DNA of 44,187 nt from an uncultured Eubacteriales bacterium. GTDB taxonomy: Bacteria; Bacillota; Clostridia; Christensenellales; Borkfalkiaceae. The notes beneath the pieces were generated by a model. The model did not search any database. It saw only the letters and a program-made list of their open reading frames with translations, and had not been told where the DNA came from. The DNA is taken from NCBI GenBank assembly GCA_949288785.1, contig CASELQ010000009.1:1-44187 (forward strand), read 5' to 3'. The translations under genes were made by a program, and so were the position numbers. Shown piece by piece: positions 16,689-24,250 of this stretch (its first letter is position 1; every line of letters begins with the position of its first letter).

Positions 16689-17044
16689 AGCGGCTTTTGC
16701 CGGCCGTTTGCAGCTTGGCAGGCAAGGGCATACGGGTAAAGCAATATAAATCATACGGTTAAAATTTGAAACCGGCGCGGCGGTAAACCCTTGCCGCATA
16801 AATTATGCGGTAATATTCGTATCAGGAGCAAACGCAGGAATAAAAAAGCTGCGCGCTGCCCCGCGGAAAGCAGAAAGCTTTCCGCGGGGCGTTTTGTTTT
16901 TTCGGCATATTTACTTGCCCGTACTTTCGGCAATATAATAAAAAGGGTTGCCCGAAAAAATTTTATAAAACGAGGCGGACAGTCATAACGGCGGCGGGAG
17001 CGATATATAATATAATGACAGTGTTACGGAGGTAAAAGGAAATC
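16689..17044 (+). other. Intergenic region between veg and sipL-like gene
   Basis: About 355 bases without a gene. It holds an 11-bp inverted repeat with one mismatch around a single central base (TTGCCGCATAA / TTATGCGGTAA, 16791-16813) and a strong terminator (16858-16902). A TATAAT-rich stretch (about 17003-17017) may contain the promoter of the next gene. I could not assign a sporulation sigma factor. Confidence 0.6.
16858..16902 (+). terminator. Rho-independent terminator of veg unit
   Basis: GCCCCGCGGAAAGC and GCTTTCCGCGGGGC (16858-16890) form a perfect 14-bp stem around AGAAA, followed by GTTTTGTTTTTT. Confidence 0.9.
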
Positions 17045-18568
17045 ATGGCATTTGAACCGGTATTTGATTCGCTCGGCATAAACGTGAGGAGGGGAAAGGT
17101 AACCGACAGGATAAAGGCGGAGTGCCGGACCGATATTCCCGCAGACGGGATAAAGCGTATTATAAATATATCGTCCTTTGCGGCGATACTGCACACGGAG
17201 GCGGCGGAAGGCAAGATAGAATACGGCGGCAGGATAGCCTTTTTTATCTCCTACGAGGCCGCCGGCGGGCAGATAAAAAAGTGCGAATGTGGCGCGGAAT
17301 TTACGGGGGCTGCCGCAAGCGAGGCGATAACGCCCGGTTGCTTTTCTTTCGCAAGCGTTAAAACCGAGAGGGAAGAGGCGGATCTTTCGGGGGTGAAACT
17401 GACAGTATCCGCCGCGGCGGAGGTTACGCTGGAACTTTACGAGTGCGTTAAACTCCCCGCGCTTACGGGCGGAGAGGAACTTATATTAAAGACCGAAGAC
17501 CTTGCTTACGAGCGCGGCTCGGGGCTGAAAGAGGGCGGATACATAGTGGAAGAGCGTTTCACCGCGGAAATCCGGGTAGAAGAAGTGCTGGCGCAGCGCG
17601 CGCATGCCGCGGTTACTTCGGTTCAGTGCGGAGTGGGCGTAATAATTGCCGAAGGCGAGGTATATTTTTCGGCAATACTCTTGCAATCGGGCGATAAAAA
17701 GGATATAATAAGAGAAAACAGAACAATTCCCTTCCGCGCGGAAATAGAGTGCGAGGCGGCTATGCCCGTCTTTACGGCGCAGGCAAGGGTATCCGTAAAA
17801 TCTCTTAAAACAGACATTCGCGTGGACGAGGAGAAGGGCATAAGCGAAGTAACCGCACAGGCGGCGCTCGTGCTCTTGGGAGAAGCCTTTTCGGAGGAAA
17901 GCGCGGCTGTCGCGGCGGACGCGTTCAGCACCGCCGAAAACCTTAACCTGTTGCGGGAGAGCGCCGTGTGCGTAAAGGAACTGCCGCCGCTCTCTTCCGA
18001 GGTCAGAGTGTCGGGCAGGGCGGAGATAGAAGAAATTCCCGTGGGCGCGAGTCTCGGGGCGGTGTGCCGCGAAAACGCGGAACTTGCGGAAGTTACTTAT
18101 AGGGACGGGACGTTCCGCGCGTCGGGCGCAATAACTTTCGCTATGATATTTACGGACGCGGAAGGGGGCGTGTTTTCCAAAAAGGCGGAGATTCCCTTTG
18201 AAACGGAGTTTTCGCAAAACCTGCCGGACGGCGCGGAATACGAAGTGTGCGTAACGGCGGAAAGGGGCAGGGCAAAACTGCTGTCTCTTACGGAGGCGGA
18301 AGCCGAATTTGACCTGGTGTTCACCGTATTCCCGCGGGTGTCGCGTGAAATAACGGTAATAAAGGAGATAAGCTCGGAAGGAGAAAAGCCCGTTTCCGAT
18401 TACGCCATAAGCGTGTATATCCCCGTTAAGGGCGAAGAACTGTGGGATACGGCAAAAAGGCTGAACGTTGCGCCCGAAAAACTGGCGGAAACCAACAGAG
18501 ACCTTATCTTTCCGCTCTCGGGCGAAGAGAGGATAGTGGTTTACAGAGAGAAGGCAAAGACCAACTGA
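17045..18568 (+). CDS. sipL: SPOCS-domain (DUF3794) spore coat morphogenesis protein, SipL-like, with LysM-like C-terminus
   Basis: A 507-residue protein with repeated DUF3794/SPOCS-type beta domains and a final LysM-like module (IPVKGEELWDTAKRLNVAP, then EKLAETNRDL and a short strand). That architecture matches SipL of Clostridioides difficile, which binds SpoIVA and is needed to attach the coat around the forespore. Recurrent strand motifs include GIKRIINISSFAAILHTEAA near the N-terminus and later GKIEYGGRIAFFISY, GVIIAEGEVYFSAILLQ and TFRASGAITFAMIF, consistent with about three copies. The neighbouring veg and ispE match the sipL locus as I recall it from other Clostridia. GGAGGTAAAAGG precedes the ATG. 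The coat role is inferred from the family. Confidence 0.82.
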   Translation: MAFEPVFDSLGINVRRGKVTDRIKAECRTDIPADGIKRIINISSFAAILHTEAAEGKIEYGGRIAFFISYEAAGGQIKKCECGAEFTGAAASEAITPGCFSFASVKTEREEADLSGVKLTVSAAAEVTLELYECVKLPALTGGEELILKTEDLAYERGSGLKEGGYIVEERFTAEIRVEEVLAQRAHAAVTSVQCGVGVIIAEGEVYFSAILLQSGDKKDIIRENRTIPFRAEIECEAAMPVFTAQARVSVKSLKTDIRVDEEKGISEVTAQAALVLLGEAFSEESAAVAADAFSTAENLNLLRESAVCVKELPPLSSEVRVSGRAEIEEIPVGASLGAVCRENAELAEVTYRDGTFRASGAITFAMIFTDAEGGVFSKKAEIPFETEFSQNLPDGAEYEVCVTAERGRAKLLSLTEAEAEFDLVFTVFPRVSREITVIKEISSEGEKPVSDYAISVYIPVKGEELWDTAKRLNVAPEKLAETNRDLIFPLSGEERIVVYREKAKTN

Positions 18569-18578
18569 AAATAAGTCC

Positions 18579-18609
18579 GCCGCCTTTGCCGTCAGGAAGC
18601 AAAGGCGGC
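18579..18609 (+). promoter_or_regulatory. Hairpin between sipL-like gene and ispE
   Basis: GCCGCCTTTGC (18579-18589) pairs perfectly with GCAAAGGCGGC (18599-18609) around a 9-base loop. No T-run follows, so it may be an attenuator or processing site rather than a full terminator. Confidence 0.5.
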
Positions 18610-18692
18610 AGGGCATAAAAAGCATAACCGCAGGATAAAACCCGCCGGCAGTGCGGAACGATATATACAGGAATACAGGGGGAGCCCGCCGC

Positions 18693-19532
18693 ATGAAAGT
18701 AAAAGTAAAGATCCCCGCAAAAATAAACCTCACGCTCGATATAACGGGCGTGAAGGACGGGTATCATACGTTAAGTTCGCTTGTAACCTCGGCGGATATT
18801 TTCGACGAGGTCATTTTGCATAAGAGAGAGGACGACGCCGTTACCCTTAATTTTACGGGTAAGCCCGCGGGGGTAGACGGGCAGAGCAGCCTTGCCCACC
18901 GCGCGGCGCGGCTTTTCATGAGCGAGTTTTCCACCGCCGGCGCGGACATAGAAATAAAAAGAAACATACCGGCAGGCGGCGGCCTGGGTGGAAGTTCCGC
19001 AGACGTTGCCGGCGTGCTTTTGGGCATGAAAAAACTTTACGGCGTAACGCGGGACATGACCGCCCTTGCAAACAGCCTGGGCAGCGACACCGCCTATATG
19101 CTTGGCGGAGGGTACGCCGTGCTTTCGGGCAGAGGGGATAAGGTAACGCCTCTTAAAGGCATAAAGCGCAAATTTTATCTGCTAATAATAACGGGCAGCC
19201 GCGGAGTGAGCACCGGCGAGTGTTACACTGAGTTCGATAAGTCCGGGAATATCTGCCGCCCGCACACGGAGGTGGCGGCGCGCCTGCTTTATGAGTGGGA
19301 CGAAAAGAACTTTTTCGATACCCTTAAAAACGACCTTTTTGATAGCGCGGCAAAGTTATTGCCCGAAATAGCCGATAATCTTGCGGCACTCCGAAATTAC
19401 GGAGCCGCCTCCATGACGGGGAGCGGCTCCGCCGTGTTCGGGATTTATACCGCCGCCCGGGAAAGGGACGCGGCGTATAAGGCGCTGCTGCCGCGGTTCG
19501 GCGCCTCTCTCATCCGGGCAAAAACGGTGTAA
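18693..19532 (+). CDS. ispE: 4-diphosphocytidyl-2-C-methyl-D-erythritol kinase
   Basis: IspE phosphorylates CDP-methylerythritol in the non-mevalonate isoprenoid pathway. The product is 279 residues from the ATG at 18693, with the GHMP-kinase motifs KIPAKINLTLDI, PAGGGLGGSSADVAGVLLG (ATP-binding loop) and the C-terminal MTGSGSAVFGIY. A longer frame from 18651 adds 14 residues but lacks a ribosome site. GGGGGAG sits 10 bases before the chosen ATG. The usual substrate-loop motif appears as GSDTAYMLGGG rather than the more common DVPFF type. Confidence 0.95.
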   Translation: MKVKVKIPAKINLTLDITGVKDGYHTLSSLVTSADIFDEVILHKREDDAVTLNFTGKPAGVDGQSSLAHRAARLFMSEFSTAGADIEIKRNIPAGGGLGGSSADVAGVLLGMKKLYGVTRDMTALANSLGSDTAYMLGGGYAVLSGRGDKVTPLKGIKRKFYLLIITGSRGVSTGECYTEFDKSGNICRPHTEVAARLLYEWDEKNFFDTLKNDLFDSAAKLLPEIADNLAALRNYGAASMTGSGSAVFGIYTAARERDAAYKALLPRFGASLIRAKTV

Positions 19533-19904
19533 GGGTAAATTTAAGTACCTATATACTTGAATTAAAATAATATATTATAATATCCCTGAAAGGCACCCGC
19601 ATAGCGGTAACTGTATAAAATTAAAGAATTAAACGGGGGCTGAACCGCAAATCACGGTTCAGCCCCCGTTTTTAATTTTTAAATTCCGGGAAGGGCATTC
19701 CGCAAACGGCATTAAAAGGGCGTATCGCCTCGCCGCGGAATGTAAGCGGAGGGATAAATGAGGGGCGGCTGCCGCGGCCTTATTCACTGCCGGGGCAGGC
19801 GGCGCCGCGATTTTATAAAAACCGTCGCCGTAAAAAAATTAAAGTATAAAAATTACAAAACACGTCAATAACCTGTGTACCGAAAAAAAGGGAAGTATTT
19901 CAAA
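19533..19904 (+). other. Intergenic region between ispE and spoIIR
   Basis: About 370 bases without a gene. It contains a strong terminator (19631-19680), A+T-rich stretches with TATAAT-like words around 19570, and a G+C-rich stretch (19730-19815). I see no supported RNA gene or clear promoter for spoIIR. Confidence 0.6.
19631..19680 (+). terminator. Rho-independent terminator of ispE
   Basis: A perfect 17-bp stem (19631-19647 with 19655-19671) closes a 7-base loop and is followed by TTAATTTTT. Confidence 0.9.
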
Positions 19905-20444
19905 ATGAAAAAATTGTGCATAAGTTTTTTGGCGTTAGCCATAATAATTCTGACGGGAGTAGGTCTCTGCCTCGGCGGCGGGGAGCCCGAGACCCGATAT
20001 TTAAGGATACATATCCGCGCAGATTCCAACGACCCCGCCGCACAGGCGGTGAAATATCTGGTAAAGGACGCGGTGGTGGAATATCTCACCCCGTTCATAG
20101 CGGAGTGCGACACCAAGAAAAAAGCCGAAACGCTGCTCTCAAAAAGGCTTGACGAGATAGAACGCGTTGCGGACGGCACGCTTAAAGAAAACGGCTTTTC
20201 ATATAAGAGCCGAGCGGCCGTAAGGAACGAAAAGTTTCCCACGCGCTCTTACGGGAGTTTTACGCTGGAAAGCGGCTATTACGACGCGCTCATAATAGAA
20301 CTGGGCAGCGGCGAGGGCGACAACTGGTGGTGCGTGGTATATCCGCCGCTGTGTTTTACGGGGGATACGGGCGCGGGATATGTGTATAAAAGCAAGATAT
20401 ATGAGATTATCCGCAATTTCACGGATAGAATCAAGGAGGAATAA
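19905..20444 (+). CDS. spoIIR: Stage II sporulation protein R
   Basis: SpoIIR is made in the forespore, secreted into the intermembrane space, and triggers SpoIIGA to process pro-sigma-E in the mother cell. The 179-residue product has an N-terminal signal/anchor (ISFLALAIIILTGVGLCLGG). The family core follows: RYLRIHIRADSNDPAAQAVK, the FPTRSYGSFTLESGYYDAL segment and GEGDNWWCVVYPPLCF. I chose the ATG at 19905, which begins MKKLCISF. The upstream GTG at 19875 has no ribosome site either, and GGGAAG lies 12 bases before 19905. Its last base overlaps the sleB start. Confidence 0.92.
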   Translation: MKKLCISFLALAIIILTGVGLCLGGGEPETRYLRIHIRADSNDPAAQAVKYLVKDAVVEYLTPFIAECDTKKKAETLLSKRLDEIERVADGTLKENGFSYKSRAAVRNEKFPTRSYGSFTLESGYYDALIIELGSGEGDNWWCVVYPPLCFTGDTGAGYVYKSKIYEIIRNFTDRIKEE

Positions 20445-21139
20445 TGAAGAAAACAGTAAAGGCGGCGGCGCTCGTTATGATGACGTTGCTTGTGGGGATA
20501 TGCGCCGCGGGCGCCTATCTGCCGCAAAGCGGCACGCAGGTAAGCGCCGCCACGCTCCGAAAGGGCAGTACGGGCAGCGCCGTGCGGACCATGCAGCAAA
20601 AACTCAAAAACTGGGGGTATTATAAAGGCTCTGTGGACGGTATTTTCGGTTCGCAGACCTTGGAAGCGGTAAAATACTTCCAGCGTAAAAACGGGCTTTC
20701 CGTAGACGGAATAGTGGGCGTAAAGACGCTTGCGGCGCTGGGCATGAGTTCAGGGAGCGGCGACAGCGGCGTAACGGGTTCTTACAGCAGTTCGGACGTG
20801 GCGCTTCTTGCCCGGCTTATTTACGGCGAGGCGCGCGGCGAAAGTTACGTGGGGCAGGTAGCCGTGGGGGCGGTGGTAATGAACAGGATCAAAAGTCCGT
20901 CTTTCCCCAACACAATGTCGGGCGTAATATATCAGAGATACGCTTTTACCGCGGTGGACGACGGGCAGATAAATCTCACGCCGGACGCTACCGCCAAAAA
21001 GGCCGCACAGGACGCCATGAACGGCTGGGATCCGACTTACGGCGCGATATACTATTATAACCCCGCCACGGCTACCAGCAGCTGGATTTTTTCCAGGACG
21101 ACAACGGTTACGATAGGCAACCATGTGTTCGCTAAATAG
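20444..21139 (+). CDS. sleB: Spore cortex-lytic enzyme SleB
   Basis: SleB is a lytic transglycosylase that degrades spore cortex peptidoglycan during germination. The 231-residue protein has a signal peptide (cleavage near QVSAA). A peptidoglycan-binding domain follows (LRKGSTGSAVRTMQQKLKN to GVKTLAALG). A short Ser/Gly linker leads to the Hydrolase_2 domain, with ARLIYGEARGESYVGQVAVG including the catalytic Glu, AVVMNRIKSPSFPN and AIYYYNPATATSSWI. It starts on the spoIIR stop and precedes ypeB by 13 bases. The sleB-ypeB pair is the usual arrangement because YpeB is needed for SleB to function. Confidence 0.97.
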   Translation: MKKTVKAAALVMMTLLVGICAAGAYLPQSGTQVSAATLRKGSTGSAVRTMQQKLKNWGYYKGSVDGIFGSQTLEAVKYFQRKNGLSVDGIVGVKTLAALGMSSGSGDSGVTGSYSSSDVALLARLIYGEARGESYVGQVAVGAVVMNRIKSPSFPNTMSGVIYQRYAFTAVDDGQINLTPDATAKKAAQDAMNGWDPTYGAIYYYNPATATSSWIFSRTTTVTIGNHVFAK

Positions 21140-21152
21140 TTAAGGAGGAAAT

Positions 21153-22943
21153 ATGGAAGAGAAAAAGAACAACGCGGTGGAAAAGGCGGAAAGGATATTA
21201 AGCGGTAAAGAGGGCGAAAATCCCGAAAGAGCGGAGCGCGCTAAAACCGCCCCGAAAAAGAGTTCCCGCGCAAAGGAGAGGGAAAAAAAGCGGCTTGCGG
21301 CGGCGCGCAAAAAGGCGCATAGGCTTGCCGAAAAGCAGAAAGCAAAGGCTGCCGCCATACGCGAAAAGAACAGGCGCAAAGCCGAATTAAAGCAGAGAAA
21401 GGCAGCCGTAAAGGCGGAAAAAGAACGCCGCAGGGACATGCTTAAAAACGAGACCGAAAAGCAGCGCGAGGCACGAATAACGGAAGAAAAGGCGGCAAAG
21501 GCGCGCTACAGAGAACAGAAGGCGGAAAACCGCGAAAAGGAACGCCGCAGAAAAATGCAGTTAAAGGCGGCAAAGGCCGAACGCAGGGACAAGAACAGGC
21601 AGAAAAGAAAGGAAAGAAACCGCGGCACGGGCGGCTGGCTGGCGGCAGTCATATCGCTGGGGGTGTGCTCGCTGGTGCTGGCGTCGGTGCTTACTTTCAC
21701 CTTCCTTATGCCCACGGAATCGGAAAACATGCTGGAAACAAGTTACAGGCGGTCTTTTTACGACACCGTTGAGCAGGTGAACAATATGGACTTAAACCTT
21801 TCCAAGGTGCTTGCAAGTAAAGACGGGGTGGCGCAGCAGACCTATCTCGTTGACCTTGCCGTAAACAGCGAACTTGCGGAAAACGACATTCAGCAGCTCC
21901 CCTTAAAGGACGAGAGCAAGTATTATACCACCAAGACCATAAACCAGATAGGCGATTACGCCAAATATCTCGGGAAAAAGCTGGCGGAAGGGCAGGAGTT
22001 GTCGGACGAAGACAGGCAGAACCTCACCATGCTTTATAAAGCCAACGCCGAGATAAAGGCGGCGCTTGACAGGATGACCGAGGGCATGGGCCCCGATTAC
22101 AGTTTTTCCGCCCTTTCGGACGGCAACGCCGGCGATATAGTGATATCCAACTTCAGCGACCTGGAAAATCTTTCGGTGGAATATCCCGAACTAATATACG
22201 ACGGGCCTTTCTCGGACGGGCAGGACCGTATTGAAGCAAAGGGGCTGGGCACCGGCACCATAACCGAGCGGCAGGCGGAAGAGATGTTTATAAAACTCTT
22301 TGCCGATTATTCCCCCGCGAACGTAAGGGCGGAGGGATATACCGAGGGCGTTATACGCTGCATAAACGTATACGGCGAAACGGATGGCGAGCAGATGCTT
22401 GCGCAGTTTTCCGAAACGGGCGGCAAACTCATAATGTTCTCTTACGCCGGCAGATGTGAATCGGTGGAATATGACGGGGATACCGCCGCGGAAAAGGCGC
22501 TCTCTTTCCTTTCCGCCATGGGTATCGAGGGCATGAAGCCGGTATGGATAAACCTTGCCAACAACGTTTACACCATAAACATAGCGGCCGAGCAGGACGG
22601 CGTTATAATTTATTCCGACCTCATAAAGGTGCGCGTATGCGCCCGGACCGCTGGCGTTATAGGCGTGGAGGCGGCGGGGTATTTTACCAACCACACCGAA
22701 AGGGTGATAGCAAAGCCCGCGCTTACAGTAAAGCAGGCAAAAGCCAAGGTGTTTTCCGGGATAGACGTAATCACTTCCCGCCTTGCGGTCATACCCGTGG
22801 GCGAAAATTCGGAAAAGCTGTGTTACGAGTTTTCCGGCACCTATGACGGCTCTACCTACTATGTGTATATAGACGCCGCGACCGGCAGACAGGTTGAGAT
22901 GTTCAAGGTGATTAAGTCCACGGAAGGCGAGCTCCTGATGTAA
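21153..22943 (+). CDS. ypeB: Germination protein YpeB with a 160-residue charged N-terminal extension
   Basis: YpeB is a membrane-anchored, PepSY-containing spore protein that stabilises and localises SleB. The part from residue 161 on is standard: a TM segment (GWLAAVISLGVCSLVLASVL), the N-terminal helical domain (SYRRSFYDTVEQVNNMDLNL) and C-terminal PepSY-like repeats (TITERQAEEMFIKLF, AAEKALSFLSAMGI, LTVKQAKAKVF). Before the TM there are 160 residues composed almost only of Lys, Arg, Glu and Ala, probably a long charged helix on the cytoplasmic (forespore core) side. YpeB proteins I know begin a few residues before the TM. TAAGGAGGAAAT supports this start. There are internal Met codons, but none with a convincing ribosome site. 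Confidence 0.93.
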   Translation: MEEKKNNAVEKAERILSGKEGENPERAERAKTAPKKSSRAKEREKKRLAAARKKAHRLAEKQKAKAAAIREKNRRKAELKQRKAAVKAEKERRRDMLKNETEKQREARITEEKAAKARYREQKAENREKERRRKMQLKAAKAERRDKNRQKRKERNRGTGGWLAAVISLGVCSLVLASVLTFTFLMPTESENMLETSYRRSFYDTVEQVNNMDLNLSKVLASKDGVAQQTYLVDLAVNSELAENDIQQLPLKDESKYYTTKTINQIGDYAKYLGKKLAEGQELSDEDRQNLTMLYKANAEIKAALDRMTEGMGPDYSFSALSDGNAGDIVISNFSDLENLSVEYPELIYDGPFSDGQDRIEAKGLGTGTITERQAEEMFIKLFADYSPANVRAEGYTEGVIRCINVYGETDGEQMLAQFSETGGKLIMFSYAGRCESVEYDGDTAAEKALSFLSAMGIEGMKPVWINLANNVYTINIAAEQDGVIIYSDLIKVRVCARTAGVIGVEAAGYFTNHTERVIAKPALTVKQAKAKVFSGIDVITSRLAVIPVGENSEKLCYEFSGTYDGSTYYVYIDAATGRQVEMFKVIKSTEGELLM

Positions 22944-23010
22944 TTGCGGGTTTTCGGGAAAGTGTTGAAAACAAAAAGATAAGCCGACAAAAAATTAAAT
23001 TGCGTAATAG

Positions 23011-23046
23011 CCTTGCGGCGGGGATGACTTCATCCCCGCCGCAAGG
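23011..23046. terminator. Hairpin between convergent ypeB and the PH-like gene
   Basis: A perfect 16-bp stem (23011-23026 with 23031-23046) with an ACTT loop lies between the two stops. T-rich sequence follows some bases later on both strands, so it probably ends both transcripts. Confidence 0.75.
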
Positions 23047-23073
23047 CAGATATTTGCTTGCTTTTTTACGCCT

Positions 23074-23559
23074 TTATTTGTTATCGTGTCCTTTTTCCGC
23101 CACGGCGTTTAACGCCACTTCGGCGGACTTTCCGTCCTTTACCCACACGGTATAATGTTTCAGTTCTCCGTCCGTTTCAAAGGTAAGGGTTACGGGGCGG
23201 ATGTCTTTTAAAAACCTGTAAAAACCGTAAGCGCTGTCCGTCCTATGGTACCATTCTCCTTTTTCCTTTGCGGCGGCATATTTAAGGTCGGACAGGGGAA
23301 AAGTCTTTTTTTTGAACAGATAGCGCACAGTAATGTTATCCCCGCATATCGCCACGGCGTTTTTGGGAGATAAGACGAAGTAAGCAAAAATCAGCGTTCC
23401 CGCTCCGCCTATGATAATTCCCGTAATCGCCAGCCCGCTTGACCCGTCCGATACCAAAAGGTATACGGAAAGGGCGGTGAGTATGGCAAAAAATATCAGG
23501 AATAAGGGCAAAAACCGTTTTTCCCGCCGGGCTATTATAATCTTTTCGCCGTCTTTCAT
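23074..23559 (-). CDS. Small two-TM membrane protein with PH-like domain
   Basis: A 161-residue protein of unknown function. A short basic start (MKDGEKIIIARREKRF) is followed by two TM segments (LPLFLIFFAILTALSVYLL and ITGIIIGGAGTLIFAYFVL). A beta-rich domain comes next (NAVAICGDNITVRYLFKKK, PLSDLKYA, PVTLTFETDGELKHYTVWV), resembling bacterial PH-like membrane proteins. I chose the ATG at 23559 because GGGGGGAAG precedes it; the longer frame from 23670 would overlap coaE. It is the last gene of the polA-coaE unit on the minus strand. Confidence 0.72.
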   Translation of the reverse strand: MKDGEKIIIARREKRFLPLFLIFFAILTALSVYLLVSDGSSGLAITGIIIGGAGTLIFAYFVLSPKNAVAICGDNITVRYLFKKKTFPLSDLKYAAAKEKGEWYHRTDSAYGFYRFLKDIRPVTLTFETDGELKHYTVWVKDGKSAEVALNAVAEKGHDNK

Positions 23560-23617
23560 AAAACTTCCCCCCGAATAAATTATGCCGGAACCGTTTAATG
23601 TCCCTTTAAGCCGTCGG

Positions 23618-24250
23618 TTATTCGCTGCCGCGGCGTTGCGCTTCCAGTTCCTTTGAAAGGACGGCGGCAAGTTTTACGGCGGAATCTTTCAGTTCGCTTA
23701 TGTCCCCGTCGTTATATATAACGCGCAGCATGGAAAGGTCCATACTGTCGTAATCGGCCTGGCGCGCCATACGCGCGGCTATCTCGCTCTTTTTTAAGCC
23801 CGAGCGCTTTTCCACGCTCTCGGCGCGCGCTTCCTTTTCGCGCATGACCACTATAACCCTGTCGAAATCGCCCTGTTTTTCGCATTCGAACAAAAGGGGA
23901 ACTTCCACGAACACGGGGCCCTTTAATTTTTTAGCCTCTTTTAACGCGCGCGCGTAGACGGGCAGGGTAACGGTTTCTAAAAGTTTTTGGTAGCCCTCGT
24001 CGTCGAAAAATGCGTTTTCGGCTATCTCCGCCTTGTTCACTTTTAAGAATATGAACCCCTTCACCGCGGAGGGAAACGCCTTTTTAAGCGCCCTTTTGAA
24101 TGCCGCGTTTTTATACAGCGCCGCCGCTACCTTATCGCAGGAAACCACCGAATATCCGTTTTCTTTCAGGGCGGAAAGCACTTCGCTTTTGCCGCTGCCT
24201 ATGCCGCCCGTAACCGCAATCAGCGCGGGGTGTTCTTTATTTAGTATCAT
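23618..24250 (-). CDS. coaE: Dephospho-CoA kinase
   Basis: CoaE performs the last step of coenzyme A synthesis, phosphorylating the 3'-hydroxyl of dephospho-CoA. The 210-residue protein has the P-loop VTGGIGSGKSEVL, the substrate segment YSVVSCDKVAAALY, and the lid region IVVMREKEARAESVEKRSGL with MARQADYDSM. It overlaps the polA stop by 14 bases, and GGAG lies within the polA end, so translation is coupled. A polA-coaE order is common in Firmicutes. The preceding step (coaD) is also encoded in this window, far away and on the other strand. Confidence 0.94.
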   Translation of the reverse strand: MILNKEHPALIAVTGGIGSGKSEVLSALKENGYSVVSCDKVAAALYKNAAFKRALKKAFPSAVKGFIFLKVNKAEIAENAFFDDEGYQKLLETVTLPVYARALKEAKKLKGPVFVEVPLLFECEKQGDFDRVIVVMREKEARAESVEKRSGLKKSEIAARMARQADYDSMDLSMLRVIYNDGDISELKDSAVKLAAVLSKELEAQRRGSE

